NCBI GenBank assembly: GCA_902590115.1
Contig: CACIVM010000001.1
Location: 1-64,000, forward strand
Reading direction: 5' to 3'
Length of the DNA: 64,000 nt
DNA from: an uncultured Pelagibacteraceae bacterium
GTDB taxonomy: Bacteria; Pseudomonadota; Alphaproteobacteria; Pelagibacterales; Pelagibacteraceae
The notes under the pieces are model-generated. The model ran no database searches. It had not been told where the DNA came from and was given only the letters and a program-made list of their open reading frames with translations. This document shows, piece by piece, positions 55,478-64,000 of this stretch. The stretch's first letter is position 1; every line of letters starts with the position of its first letter. A program made the translations under genes and the position numbers.

Positions 55478-56129
55478 TTACCTCCTTTAAAAACATGGAC
55501 AGTTTTTTTGTTTTATAATTTATAAAATCGGAATCAGAAAATTCTGCTGCCCATGGCTCATCATTTATTATCCAAACTGTTTTCATACCTAATTCATAAG
55601 CAGGTTTTAAATTCCGTGCAATATCCTCTATAAATATACTATATTGTGGCTCAATTTTGTATTTTTCTATTATTTTTTTGTAAGTTTTTATTGATGGCTT
55701 GGGAATAAAGTCTGCACTTACAATGTCAAAAATGCCGTCAAAATGTCTATCGATTCCTAATCGTTTTATGACATTTTTAGCATGTTTACGTGAGCCGTTT
55801 GTAAATATTATTTTTTTTCCGTTAATTTTTCCAATTTCTTCACCTAAAAGTTTATCTTCTTTAAGAAAATTTAAATCGATATCATGAACAAACTCTAAAA
55901 ATTCATTTGCATCGATTTTATGATTTTTAATCATGCCATTAAGAGTAGTATTATATTCAACAAAATAATTTTTTTGAATTTTTTTGGCCTCTTCTCTGCT
56001 TATATTAAGTTTGGATGAGATATAATCAGACATTCTCTTATCAACTTGATCAAAAACTTTTGTAGCTCCTGAATATAATGTATTATCAAGATCAAAAAGC
56101 CAATATTTTATATCTTTAAGTTCTCTCAT
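55467..56129 (-). CDS. HAD-family pyrimidine 5'-nucleotidase
   Basis: A 220-residue HAD phosphatase of the pyrimidine 5'-nucleotidase (SSM1/PynA) type. DLDNTLYSG holds the nucleophile, [10 protein letters not shown] is motif [13 protein letters not shown] motif III, and [20 protein letters not shown] motif IV. This family commonly sits between argB and dapD in Alphaproteobacteria. It probably acts on UMP/CMP or another small phosphate. Coupled to argB by ATGA and to dapD by an 11-base overlap. Confidence 0.88.
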   Translation of the reverse strand: MRELKDIKYWLFDLDNTLYSGATKVFDQVDKRMSDYISSKLNISREEAKKIQKNYFVEYNTTLNGMIKNHKIDANEFLEFVHDIDLNFLKEDKLLGEEIGKINGKKIIFTNGSRKHAKNVIKRLGIDRHFDGIFDIVSADFIPKPSIKTYKKIIEKYKIEPQYSIFIEDIARNLKPAYELGMKTVWIINDEPWAAEFSDSDFINYKTKKLSMFLKEVNDK

Positions 56130-56995
56130 GCCCTAATCAAAGTACCAGACCCTTGATCTGAAAAAATTTCAAAAAGAATAGATCTTGGTTTTCTTCCGTC
56201 TAGTATTACAACTCCTTTTACACCATTTTCAACTGCATCAATACAATTTCTTATTTTTGGAAGCATTCCTCCTTGAACAATATTTAATTTTACCAAATTT
56301 TCAATATCGTAAGGCTTTATTTCGGTAATTAAGTCTTTTCGATCATCATAGACACCTTCGACATTTGTCATCAGCAATAGTCTTCTTGATTGAAGTTTTT
56401 TTGCTAGGGCATTAGCAGCGGTATCTCCATTAATATTATATGTATTTTTATTTTTATCTAAACCAAGAGGTGCAATAATTGGGATTTTCTTGAGATCAAT
56501 TATTTTTTTTATCAGTTTTGTATTAATTTCATTTGGTACACCCACATATCCTAGCTCTTTATTATCTGGTAAGACTTTAATTATATTATTAGATTTAGTA
56601 TGTATTGAAACTGCGTTAGTGCCTAAACTTTTAAGTGATTTGACAATATCATTGTTGAAGTCAATAAGTACTTCCTCAACAATTTTAATTACTTTATCAT
56701 TTGTTACTCTTAAACCATTAATAAACTTGGAATCAATATTTTGCTTTTTAAGCTCTCTCTCTATTCTTGGACCTCCTCCGTGAACAACGACAATTGATAA
56801 GCCTAATTTATTAAGTATACTTATATCTTCAATAAAGTTGTTAAATATATCTCTATCTATTAAAACGTTTCCGCCATATTTTATTACAATTATCTCATCT
56901 TTATATTTTTCAATATATTTTGGAACACTTTTTATGTCAGGAGCATCTTTAGGCCAAAAATTTTTTATTTTTTCTAAATTATAATTTTTGTCCAT
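56126..56995 (-). CDS. argB: acetylglutamate kinase
   Basis: A 289-residue amino-acid kinase that phosphorylates N-acetylglutamate for arginine synthesis. YGGNVLIDRD, VVHGGGPRIERELK, INGDTAANALAKKL and NVEGVYDD are the family's substrate and ATP motifs, followed by the QGGMLPKIRNC segment. Length and N-terminal helix fit the arginine-sensitive hexameric type. It directly abuts yidC with no engB gene in between. Confidence 0.97.
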   Translation of the reverse strand: MDKNYNLEKIKNFWPKDAPDIKSVPKYIEKYKDEIIVIKYGGNVLIDRDIFNNFIEDISILNKLGLSIVVVHGGGPRIERELKKQNIDSKFINGLRVTNDKVIKIVEEVLIDFNNDIVKSLKSLGTNAVSIHTKSNNIIKVLPDNKELGYVGVPNEINTKLIKKIIDLKKIPIIAPLGLDKNKNTYNINGDTAANALAKKLQSRRLLLMTNVEGVYDDRKDLITEIKPYDIENLVKLNIVQGGMLPKIRNCIDAVENGVKGVVILDGRKPRSILFEIFSDQGSGTLIRA

Positions 56996-58684
56996 TTAAT
57001 TAGTTTTAACTTTTGTTTTTCTCATAATTACCCATTGTTGTGCAATAGTTAAAACATTATTCACGGTCCAATAAACCACCAAGCCTGATGGAAATGGAGC
57101 TAGTATGATAGTTAAAAAAAGTGGGAAGAATGCAAATATTTTTGCTTGTATTGGATCAGCTGGTGCTGGATTTAATTTTTGTTGGGCATACATTGTAAGT
57201 CCCATTAGTATGGGCCAGATACCAATTATTAAAAATCCTGGAGGGCTCCAAGGTATTAATCCAAATAAATTAAATATTGTAGTGGGATCCTTAGCTGACA
57301 AATCTTGTATCCAACCAAAAAATGGTTGGTGCCTCATCTCTAAAGATATAAATAACATTTTGTAAATCGCAAAAAAGAATGGAATTTGAATTAAAATTGG
57401 TAAACATCCCGAGGCAGGATTAATTTTCTCTTTTCTATATAATGCCATCATTTCTTGTTGTAATTTTACTTTATCATCTTTGTGTAACTCTTTAAGCCTT
57501 ATCATTTCAGGCTGCAAAGCTTTCATTTTTGCCATTGACCTAAATGAGTAGTTTGCAAGAGGGAAGAAAATAATTCTTATTGCCAAAGTTATCAAAACTA
57601 TCGCGATCCCAAAATTTCCAGATAGTTTAAATAAATAATCTATAACAAAAAACAGAGGTTTAGTGAAAAAGTAAAACCAACCCCAATCAATTGTTAAATC
57701 AAATTTTTCAATTTCCTCACTTTTTGCATATCCATCTACAGTATCTACCTCTTTTGCAGCTACAAACAATCTTACTTCGTTATCTGAAGTTGTAGATGGA
57801 TTAATTTTGACCGGTGAGTTTAAAATATAATTCGCTTTATAAATATCTTTATATAAAAAAGTTGATTTAAAATTTTGATCTTTAGGTGGCACTATAGCAG
57901 TGATCCAGTATTTGTCGGTTATACCTAGCCATCCATTTGCCGCATTTCTTGAAATTTTTCTGTCTTCAATTTCACTATAGCTGTCTTCTTTAAGCTCTCC
58001 ATCGAATACACCTATAAAACCCTCATGAAGTATATAGAACCCTTGAACGTCATCAGGTTTTTTATTTCTAGTTATTTGCGCATATGGAAATAATTCTACA
58101 ATTTCATTTGTTTTGTTAATAATGCTTTGATTAATTTTGAATAAATATTTTTCATCTAACTCAATTTTTTTTTGAAAAACTAATCCTTGGTCATTGTTCC
58201 ACTCTAAAATTATAGGTTGTTTATCAGTGAGAATTCTGTTCCCTTTAACTTTCCACTCAGTATCAATTGTAGGTACTTTAATCTTGTTTCCTATACTAGT
58301 CCAGCCCGTTTCAATAAAATATCCGTCAATAGTATCTTTTGGATTTAAAAATATTACTTTTTCTTCTGAACCAAGTTTTTTTTGATATTTTTTAAATGAT
58401 AGGTCATCAAAGATCGCACCTTTCAATGAGATTGAACCAGTTATATTTTCATTATCAATATTTACTCTATTAACTTGAGCTAAAGCGTCTTTTCTTGTAA
58501 TTGCTTTATTTAAAAAATTCTCATTAATATCTGGTGTAATATCCTCGGAGGAGTTTTGTGTCACTCCCTTTTTAATTTGTTGAGTAGTGTCTTGATTTTG
58601 TCTTGGCGTTTCAAAAAATGCACCCCAGAAAAGCAATACTGACATCGACAAAGCTATTGCGACGAAAACGTTCTTATTATCCAT
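56996..58684 (-). CDS. yidC: membrane protein insertase YidC
   Basis: A 562-residue inner-membrane insertase. N-terminal anchor (NVFVAIALSMSVLLFWGAFF), a large periplasmic domain of about 300 residues, then the conserved five-span core with the hydrophilic-groove arginine region ITLAIRIIFFPLAN and a cytoplasmic helical hairpin. I start at the ATG 58684, preceded by GAGGAAAG; an upstream start at 58714 would add 10 basic residues and overlap yidD further. It inserts small membrane proteins alone or with Sec. Confidence 0.96.
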   Translation of the reverse strand: MDNKNVFVAIALSMSVLLFWGAFFETPRQNQDTTQQIKKGVTQNSSEDITPDINENFLNKAITRKDALAQVNRVNIDNENITGSISLKGAIFDDLSFKKYQKKLGSEEKVIFLNPKDTIDGYFIETGWTSIGNKIKVPTIDTEWKVKGNRILTDKQPIILEWNNDQGLVFQKKIELDEKYLFKINQSIINKTNEIVELFPYAQITRNKKPDDVQGFYILHEGFIGVFDGELKEDSYSEIEDRKISRNAANGWLGITDKYWITAIVPPKDQNFKSTFLYKDIYKANYILNSPVKINPSTTSDNEVRLFVAAKEVDTVDGYAKSEEIEKFDLTIDWGWFYFFTKPLFFVIDYLFKLSGNFGIAIVLITLAIRIIFFPLANYSFRSMAKMKALQPEMIRLKELHKDDKVKLQQEMMALYRKEKINPASGCLPILIQIPFFFAIYKMLFISLEMRHQPFFGWIQDLSAKDPTTIFNLFGLIPWSPPGFLIIGIWPILMGLTMYAQQKLNPAPADPIQAKIFAFFPLFLTIILAPFPSGLVVYWTVNNVLTIAQQWVIMRKTKVKTN

Positions 58685-58925
58685 TTTTTTTCTCTTTCCT
58701 CGAATTAGGAACAAAATCTAACCCATCTCTGCCCCCTAATATTTTTATAGGATGACAACTTAGAATTCTTTTTGATCCCAAAATAAATCCTTTGATGAAA
58801 CCATGTTTTTCCAGAGCTTCGATGAAATATTCGGAACATGTTGGTAAAAATCTGCATCTATTACCTAAAATAGGAGAAATGAGAAATTTATAAAACTTTA
58901 TTATTAAAATTAAAACTTTTTTCAT
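58677..58925 (-). CDS. yidD: membrane protein insertion efficiency factor YidD
   Basis: An 82-residue membrane-associated protein: an amphipathic N-terminal helix, then LISPILGNRCRFLPTCSEYF with the hallmark cysteines, and GFILGSKRILSCHP near the C-terminus. YidD aids YidC-dependent insertion. It sits between rnpA and yidC as in most bacteria, overlapping yidC by eight bases. Confidence 0.97.
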   Translation of the reverse strand: MKKVLILIIKFYKFLISPILGNRCRFLPTCSEYFIEALEKHGFIKGFILGSKRILSCHPIKILGGRDGLDFVPNSRKEKKNG

Positions 58926-58926
58926 T

Positions 58927-59274
58927 TTATTTTTTTAATCTATTAAAACTCTCCTCCATTAATGGCATTAGCACATTTTGTTTTTGAGCATAAGCATTAG
59001 ACTTACCAAAAACTATATAAGTGTAATCCTTGTTAATTGCACCCTTTTTTTTTGAAAATTTTTGAACTATTGCTTTTAATTTTCTTTTTATTTTATTTCT
59101 CTTAACTGAATTACCAATTTTCTTTTTCATTACGAAGCTTATGTTTAAACGATCTACTTTTGGCTGTATTACGCTTTTTTTAGCAAAGATTAAAAAAAAA
59201 TCAGTATTTATTTTTTTTCCTTTAAGAACTTTTCTAAAATGTTCACTTTTTTTTAAACTTTCAAGTTTTACCAT
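58927..59274 (-). CDS. rnpA: ribonuclease P protein component
   Basis: A 115-residue basic protein beginning MVKLESLKKSEHFRKVLKG, with the RNP motif in IGNSVKRNKIKRKLK, the family signature. It binds RNase P RNA and the 5' leader of pre-tRNAs. A longer frame to 59364 exists, but it overlaps rpmH in another frame; the short form starts one base after the rpmH stop and matches the usual length. Confidence 0.95.
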   Translation of the reverse strand: MVKLESLKKSEHFRKVLKGKKINTDFFLIFAKKSVIQPKVDRLNISFVMKKKIGNSVKRNKIKRKLKAIVQKFSKKKGAINKDYTYIVFGKSNAYAQKQNVLMPLMEESFNRLKK

Positions 59275-59275
59275 T

Positions 59276-59410
59276 TTAGGTAGAAATTTTTTTTCTTCCT
59301 TTTGACCTTCTTCTGGAAATAAGCTTTCTACCGCCTTTTGTAGACATTCTAGACCTGAACCCATGTCTTCTTTTTCTTACTAATCTACTTGGTTGGTAAG
59401 TTCTTTTCAT
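59276..59410 (-). CDS. rpmH: 50S ribosomal protein L34
   Basis: A 44-residue bL34: [20 protein letters not shown] at the N-terminus, then [20 protein letters not shown], the textbook sequence. It lies in a different frame under a longer rnpA-frame ORF. It is the first gene of the minus-strand rpmH-to-SET operon; rnpA begins one base after its stop. The 57-base divergent gap to the TVP38 gene holds the promoter, which I cannot define. Confidence 0.98.
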   Translation of the reverse strand: MKRTYQPSRLVRKRRHGFRSRMSTKGGRKLISRRRSKGRKKIST

Positions 59411-59467
59411 AAAATAATTTTAGTTATATATTTAATAATATCACTATTGTACAGTTAAAATCTATAC

Positions 59468-60187
59468 ATGAGTAAAAAAATTAAAGTCTTGTTAGCCACA
59501 TTTTACATAATCAGTCTAGGATTGATACTTTATGCTGTTTTCAGTTTAATCGATATAACTAGAATTGGAGATTATGAATATCTCAGAGACAAAACTCAAA
59601 TTTTGATTGAATTAAAAAATCAAAATTTTTTAATTTTCTTTATTTTATTTTTTTTATTTTCTGTTATATGGGTTTTATTACTTGGCTTTGGATCGCCCAT
59701 TGCTCTAATTTCAGGTTTTATTTTTGGTAAAATATTAGGTACAATTTTAATTATTTTCAGTTTCACCATAGGATGTACATTATTATACACACTGGCAAAG
59801 ATTTATTTTAGAGATTTGATTATAAAGTATTTACCGAAAAAAATTCATAATATGAAAAATATATTTAATAAAAACGAATTAGTTTATTTTTTACTTTTTA
59901 GATTTTTTGGAGGAGGAGGAGTGCCTTTTGGAATTCAAAATATTTTGCCAGTTATATTTGATATGAAGATAAAAAATTATTTTTATTCAAGTTTTTTAGG
60001 ACTTATCCCATCAGTTTTCATAATTAATTCTTTAGGAGAGGGAATAGAAATAATAATTGAAAATGAAAAAGTTCCTACATACTATGAAATTATAACAGAC
60101 CCTAATATTTATTTTCCACTTTTAGGATTTGCAGTTCTTTTAATAATATCCTTTTTTGCAAAAAAAAAATTTTTTAATGAAAAATAA
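59468..60187 (+). CDS. TVP38/TMEM64-family (VTT) membrane protein
   Basis: A 239-residue membrane protein with about six spans. LGFGSPIALISGFIFGKILGT is the entry of the VTT/SNARE-associated domain; FGGGGVPFGIQNILPVIFD is the second conserved loop. Such proteins are half-transporter-like and linked to lipid scrambling or undecaprenyl-phosphate recycling in DedA relatives. It is divergent from rpmH and overlaps the following YyaL-type gene by 11 bases. Function not assigned. Confidence 0.78.
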   Translation: MSKKIKVLLATFYIISLGLILYAVFSLIDITRIGDYEYLRDKTQILIELKNQNFLIFFILFFLFSVIWVLLLGFGSPIALISGFIFGKILGTILIIFSFTIGCTLLYTLAKIYFRDLIIKYLPKKIHNMKNIFNKNELVYFLLFRFFGGGGVPFGIQNILPVIFDMKIKNYFYSSFLGLIPSVFIINSLGEGIEIIIENEKVPTYYEIITDPNIYFPLLGFAVLLIISFFAKKKFFNEK

Positions 60188-61886
60188 TCTTCTTTCAGAT
60201 CCAAGTCCTTACTTACAGCAACATAAAGATAACCCAGTTAATTGGCAAAGATGGGATAAAAGTGTTTTAGATATAGCCAGAAATGAGAAGAAACCTATTC
60301 TCTTAAGCGTAGGCTATGCAAGCTGTCATTGGTGTCATGTTATGGCTCATGAAAGTTTTGAGGACAACGAAACTGCAAAAATAATGAATGAAAATTTTAT
60401 AAATATAAAAGTTGATCGAGAAGAAAGACCAGACATAGATTTTGTTTTTCAAAGTTCTTTTCAACTTTTCAATCAAACTAATGGAGGATGGCCATTAACA
60501 ATGTTCTTAGATGAAAATGCTGTCCCTTTCACAGGAGGAACATTTTTTCCCAAAGATGATAAACATGGATTACCATCATTCAAAAAAGTATTATTATCAG
60601 TAAGTGAAGCTTATAAAAACCAAAGAAAAAAAATAATTGCTCAAGCAAATTTGATAAAACAGTCATTATTATTGAGAAAAAATCCTGTTATCAATCAAGA
60701 TTTAGAACCATTTTTAGAAAAAATATTAAATAATTTAGATGACGTTAAAGGTGGTTTTAAAGGTTCTCCAAAGTTTCCAAATTTTGTTGTATTTGATACT
60801 TTAATCCATTTTTATAAAAAGACCAAAAAAAAAGTTTATTTGAAACATACTAAAAAATTAATTAAGAATCTTTGCTCCGGAGGTATATACGATCATGTTG
60901 AAGGAGGTATATCTAGATACACAGTTGATGAAAATTGGCTTATCCCTCATTTTGAAAAAATGCTTTACGATAACGCACAATTTATTTCATTATTATCAAA
61001 TTTTTGTTTAGAGGAAAGAGATGACTATTTTTTAAAGAAAATAGAACATACAATTTCATTCATAAATAAAAACTTTATAAATAAAGAAAACAATCTTTTA
61101 GGTTCAGCGATGGACGCTGATAGTGAGGGAGAAGAAGGTAAATATTATGTGTTTAACTACAATGAAATTAAAAAAATAAAAGATATTTCAAAATATTTCG
61201 ATATAAATCCTGAGGGTAATTGGGAAGGTAAAATTATTTTAAAAGAACTGTCAAAACCAACCAATGAAGTAATAAATCAATTAAAAGAAATAAGAATTAA
61301 GAGAAAAAAACCTTTTTTTGATAAAAAAGTGCAAACAGATTTAAATGCTTTGTGGATTAAAGCTTTAATTGATGCAAATAAGGTATTGCCAGAAAATCAA
61401 TATTTATCCTTAGCTGAAAATTTTTCTAACTCAATTGAGGCTAAAATAGAAAATAATTGTGTCTACCACAGCTATTCTAAAAAGATTGTATTTATAGAGG
61501 ATTATGCTTTTTTAATTAATGCATTACTAGATTTATATGAAAGTACGTATAACATAAACTATAAAAAAAAAGCTATTAAACTCTGTGAGCAAAGTATAGA
61601 AAAATTTTATTTAAAAGATCAAAAAATTTTTCAAAAAAACTTACTTGATAATAATGATCTTTTTTATAATCCCATAGATATTAGTGATAGTACCATTGCT
61701 AATGGCAATTCGATAATGCTAATAAATTTATGCAAATTAGGATTTAAAAAAGAATCAACCGAGCTAGCTAATAGCTTACAAGGATATTTGAACACTTATA
61801 ACAGCTTGATGACAAGCAGCTTAAAATCTTTAGATTTTTTTTACTCATTTGTAGAAAATAATGTTTGTACTGATAAAGGTTGTTAA
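60177..61886 (+). CDS. YyaL/SSP411-like thioredoxin-domain protein (DUF255)
   Basis: A 569-residue protein with an N-terminal thioredoxin-like domain, LLSVGYASCHWCHVM with CxxC (Cys50, Cys53), EERPDIDF and GGWPLTMFLDENAVPFTGGT, then an (alpha/alpha)6 barrel-like C-terminal half. It is shorter than the usual 650-700. The MKNNLLSDPSPYLQQHKDNPVNW start (60177) matches the family N-terminus; a TTG at 60156 is rejected. Role unknown; no signal peptide. Confidence 0.88.
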   Translation: MKNNLLSDPSPYLQQHKDNPVNWQRWDKSVLDIARNEKKPILLSVGYASCHWCHVMAHESFEDNETAKIMNENFINIKVDREERPDIDFVFQSSFQLFNQTNGGWPLTMFLDENAVPFTGGTFFPKDDKHGLPSFKKVLLSVSEAYKNQRKKIIAQANLIKQSLLLRKNPVINQDLEPFLEKILNNLDDVKGGFKGSPKFPNFVVFDTLIHFYKKTKKKVYLKHTKKLIKNLCSGGIYDHVEGGISRYTVDENWLIPHFEKMLYDNAQFISLLSNFCLEERDDYFLKKIEHTISFINKNFINKENNLLGSAMDADSEGEEGKYYVFNYNEIKKIKDISKYFDINPEGNWEGKIILKELSKPTNEVINQLKEIRIKRKKPFFDKKVQTDLNALWIKALIDANKVLPENQYLSLAENFSNSIEAKIENNCVYHSYSKKIVFIEDYAFLINALLDLYESTYNINYKKKAIKLCEQSIEKFYLKDQKIFQKNLLDNNDLFYNPIDISDSTIANGNSIMLINLCKLGFKKESTELANSLQGYLNTYNSLMTSSLKSLDFFYSFVENNVCTDKGC

Positions 61887-61956
61887 AAAATGGGGTTAAT
61901 AATAAATTTCTCTCACTAAATAGATCTTCCACTAATAATAGAATTTATTAAGACAC

Positions 61957-61986
61957 TTGCATATTCCACAAGCACGAAGTAATAAT
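61957..61986 (+). promoter_or_regulatory. possible promoter for small basic gene
   Basis: TTGCAT (61957-61962), 18-base spacer, AATAAT (61981-61986), followed by AGGAG (61997-62001) six bases before the ATG at 62007. The 120-base gap from 61887 shows no other structure. Confidence 0.35.
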
Positions 61987-62006
61987 ATAGTAATGCAGGA
62001 GCAATC

Positions 62007-62195
62007 ATGGGAATACACTATGACTATAAATCTACACGTGGTGAGAAGGCAATGAAAAAGGAGGCTAAAAGAAAAGCCCGTTTAGAACAACGACGTGCAA
62101 AAAGAAGTTCAGGAGAAAAAGCTTCCTCTGACAAAATGCACGATATCAACAAACCCATTACACTTGAAGATTTAACAAATCCAGATAAAAGCTAG
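62007..62195 (+). CDS. small basic protein, unknown
   Basis: A 62-residue protein. It begins GIHYDYKSTRGEKAM, a plausible conserved head, then a Lys/Arg/Glu-rich helix (about 15-35, EAKRKARLEQRRAK) and a more acidic tail (ITLEDLTNP). Single amphipathic-helix proteins of this size may bind RNA or the ribosome, but I recognise no family. It has its own AGGAG ribosome site and a promoter-like sequence, which supports coding. Five bases separate it from the next small ORF. Confidence 0.7.
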   Translation: MGIHYDYKSTRGEKAMKKEAKRKARLEQRRAKRSSGEKASSDKMHDINKPITLEDLTNPDKS

Positions 62196-62200
62196 AAAGT

Positions 62201-62329
62201 ATGAAGTCTTTTAAATCAAAAGACTTAATAAATAAAAGCCGCGAGATTGCTTTAAAAGAAAATTTAAGAAAAAGAAAAAAATTAAAAAAAATTAATAAAA
62301 AAAAAAACAATGGCAGTGTTATCAGATAA
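62201..62329 (+). CDS. very small lysine-rich protein, likely
   Basis: A 42-residue ORF ([20 protein letters not shown], then a Lys/Arg/Asn run). It starts five bases after the 62-residue gene and overlaps dcd by 20 bases in another frame. The AGAAAG upstream is a weak ribosome site. The first 25 residues look coding, while the poly-Lys end could be A-run translation. Function unknown. Confidence 0.4.
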   Translation: MKSFKSKDLINKSREIALKENLRKRKKLKKINKKKNNGSVIR

Positions 62330-62864
62330 GTGGATTAAAAATATGGCAAAAACTCACCGTATGATAAGACCATTTATTGATAAACAAAAAAGAAAAGGTA
62401 AAATTTCATTTGGATTGTCATCCTATGGATACGACGCAAGAGTATCAAGCGAGTTTAAAATCTTTACAAATGTTAATTCAGGGGTTGTTGATCCTAAAGT
62501 TTTTAAAAAAGATAGTTTTGTTACAAAAAAAGGAAAAGAGTGTATAATTCCACCTAATTCTTTTGCATTAGCGAGAACTGTAGAGTATTTCAAAATTCCT
62601 GAAAATGTATTAGTGATTTGCTTGGGCAAGTCGACTTATGCTAGGTGTGGAATTATAGTAAATGTTACCCCACTAGAACCAGGATGGGAGGGCCATGTAA
62701 CTTTGGAATTTTCTAATACTACTCCACTTCCAGCAAAAATTTACGCAAATGAGGGAGTCGCGCAATTTGTTTTTATAAAAGGGAATGAAAAACCTCTTGT
62801 TAGTTATGCTAAAAGGAAGGGCAAATATATGAAACAAAAAGGCGTTACTCTTCCAAAAATTTAA
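62310..62864 (+). CDS. dcd: dCTP deaminase
   Basis: A 184-residue dUTPase-fold enzyme that turns dCTP into d[31 protein letters not shown] and the catalytic Glu in [14 protein letters not shown] are present. A homotrimer is expected, with a C-terminal lid QKGVTLPK. It feeds dTMP synthesis. It starts within the small lysine-rich ORF and ends three bases before murA. Confidence 0.97.
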   Translation: MAVLSDKWIKNMAKTHRMIRPFIDKQKRKGKISFGLSSYGYDARVSSEFKIFTNVNSGVVDPKVFKKDSFVTKKGKECIIPPNSFALARTVEYFKIPENVLVICLGKSTYARCGIIVNVTPLEPGWEGHVTLEFSNTTPLPAKIYANEGVAQFVFIKGNEKPLVSYAKRKGKYMKQKGVTLPKI

Positions 62865-62867
62865 AAA

Positions 62868-64000
62868 GTGCAAAAACTGTTAATAAAAGGCGGAAAAAAA
62901 TTATCTGGAAGCATTTCAATTTCTGGATCAAAAAATGCAACTTTACCAATCTTAGCAAGTACAATCTTTTCTAAAAGAATTACGTTAAGTAACGTGCCTA
63001 TGGTCAAAGACATTTTTACTATGGCACAGCTTTTAGAATTTATAGGATTAAAAATTTTTCTTAATAAGAAAAATAATTCATTGAAAATTTTTAACAAAAA
63101 ACGAAACTTAAATACCTTAGCTCCGTATAAACTTGTCAAAACTATGCGGGCTGGTATTTTGGTTTTAGGACCATTGCTTGCAAAGTATAGATCAGCAAAA
63201 ATTTCGTTACCTGGAGGTTGTGCCATAGGCACTAGACCAGTAGACTTACATTTATTTGCTCTTAAAAAGTTAGGTGCTAAATTCAAAATAAAAAATGGAT
63301 ATATTTTTGCAACAGCAAAATCAGGTTTAAAAGGTAATAAAATAAATTTTCCAAAAATATCAGTCGGCGCTACTGAAAATGCAGTATTAGCCGGTTTTTG
63401 GGCAAAAGGTAGAACTGTATTAACTAATTGCGCAATAGAGCCAGAGATAATCGATTTAATAAATTTTCTAAAAAAACTTGGAGGCAAAATTAAAGTTGTT
63501 AAAAGGAAAATTGTAATTGATGGAGTTAATACAGTAAAAAATATTTCTTATCGTATAATGTTTGATCGTATTGAGCTTGGTACATATATGATAGCGGGTG
63601 CTTTAGCGGGAAATAAACTAATTTTAAATAAAGTTGATCCAAAAATAATAAAAACTGAGATAAAATTTCTTAAAAAAATGGGAGTGAAATTATTAATAAA
63701 AAAAGATAAAGTCGTATTAACTAAATCAAAAAATTTGAGAAGTATAAGTTTAAAAACTAATCCTTACCCTGGATTTCCCACAGACTTACAGGCTCAAATG
63801 ATGGTATTAATGACCAAAGCTAAAGGGGTATCCAAAATTCAAGAAACTATTTTTGAGAATAGATTTATGCATGTGCCTGAATTAAGAAGAATGGGAGCAA
63901 TAATTAAGATTAATAAAAATATCGCAGAAATACATGGTCCTACAAGATTGTCAGGAGCAGAGATAATGGCGACTGACCTGAGAGCATCTGTTTGTCTAGT
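62868..64000 (+). CDS. murA: UDP-N-acetylglucosamine 1-carboxyvinyltransferase, 3'-truncated by window edge
   Basis: The first 377 residues of MurA, which adds enolpyruvate to UDP-GlcNAc. The start is GTG at 62868: it gives the usual N-terminus length with Lys22 in ISGSKNAT. The PEP-reactive cysteine is kept (Cys118 in GGCAIGTRPVDLH), the form sensitive to fosfomycin in other bacteria. FPTDLQAQMM and ENRFMHVPEL are late motifs. The gene is open to the end of the window. Confidence 0.96.
   Translation, partial: MQKLLIKGGKKLSGSISISGSKNATLPILASTIFSKRITLSNVPMVKDIFTMAQLLEFIGLKIFLNKKNNSLKIFNKKRNLNTLAPYKLVKTMRAGILVLGPLLAKYRSAKISLPGGCAIGTRPVDLHLFALKKLGAKFKIKNGYIFATAKSGLKGNKINFPKISVGATENAVLAGFWAKGRTVLTNCAIEPEIIDLINFLKKLGGKIKVVKRKIVIDGVNTVKNISYRIMFDRIELGTYMIAGALAGNKLILNKVDPKIIKTEIKFLKKMGVKLLIKKDKVVLTKSKNLRSISLKTNPYPGFPTDLQAQMMVLMTKAKGVSKIQETIFENRFMHVPELRRMGAIIKINKNIAEIHGPTRLSGAEIMATDLRASVCL

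Noticed and set aside
58685-58714. Ten-residue N-terminal extension of YidC
   Set aside because: The shorter start at 58684 has a Shine-Dalgarno (GAGGAAAG) and begins just before the membrane anchor; the longer form would only overlap yidD more.
59275-59364. Thirty-residue extension of RnpA
   Set aside because: It lies in the rpmH coding sequence in another frame, and the family N-terminus matches the ATG at 59274.
60156-60176. TTG start seven codons upstream for the YyaL-like gene
   Set aside because: The family begins close to the LLSDPSPYLQQH segment, and the ATG at 60177 fits.
62868-63487. Minus-strand 208-residue open frame opposite murA
   Set aside because: The plus strand encodes clear MurA with its catalytic cysteine; the reverse frame is a shadow.
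1-64000. CRISPR array, insertion sequence, prophage or toxin-antitoxin system
   Set aside because: No spaced direct repeats, transposase, phage structural or antitoxin-like genes were seen on either strand.

Overview
The window looks like a stretch of a streamlined SAR11 (Pelagibacterales, Candidatus Pelagibacter-like) alphaproteobacterial chromosome. The DNA is very A+T rich (roughly 30% G+C by eye) and lysine/isoleucine/asparagine-rich proteins dominate. Genes are packed with overlaps of a few bases, and the longest stretch without a gene is about 170 bases (8682-8849). Class I lysyl-tRNA synthetase, a CobS/CobT pair, aroK-aroB, and an rpmH-rnpA-yidD-yidC-argB block all fit Alphaproteobacteria. 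No rRNA, insertion sequence, prophage, CRISPR array or toxin-antitoxin locus was seen.

Layout: 1-3701 holds acetoacetyl-CoA synthetase (cut by the left edge), a histone-deacetylase-fold hydrolase, a tiny membrane protein and a thiolase. tRNA-Arg(ACG) at 3765 opens a surface-glycan island (3845-8681): a GT39-type membrane transferase, two CDP-paratose-2-epimerase-like SDRs, a polyprenyl-phosphate GT2 and the lipid-carrier phosphatase UppP. gltD-gltB (8850-14791) make glutamate. After an SDR, an alpha/beta hydrolase and a GT4 comes the long translation operon thrS-infC-rpmI-rplT-pheS-pheT-lepA (17614-26023), running into another SDR and GT4. tRNA-Ser(GGA) at 27896 marks a second accessory island (27992-35596) with methyltransferases, a deacetylase, a TauE-type permease and a GNAT / acyl-carrier-protein / methyltransferase / FkbH-like cassette. 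That cassette is the best candidate for an under-described small pathway.

35589-39156 pairs a cytoplasmic NlpC/P60 peptidase with an AmpG-like permease (murein recycling) beside TrkH. Plus-strand lysS-pyrD-rpmB-queuosine-precursor transporter (39250-42774) faces minus-strand dnaJ-cobS-cobT (46062-42771). BolA, aroK-aroB and an exported protein of unknown function follow, then def-fmt-truA (49926-52112). A ten-gene minus-strand operon runs from rpmH to a SET-domain protein (59410-52118): rpmH, rnpA, yidD, yidC, argB, HAD nucleotidase, dapD, dapE, HDAC-like, SET. The right end has a TVP38-type membrane protein, a YyaL-type thioredoxin-domain protein, two very small basic proteins, dcd, and murA cut by the right edge.

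Four genes start with TTG inside a TTGA stop/start overlap. Two tRNA genes are followed by ORFs with almost no leader, and several promoter-like sequences sit only 8-12 bases before an ATG. Six convergent gene pairs overlap at their 3' ends. All functional calls are from reading translated sequence; no database search was possible.
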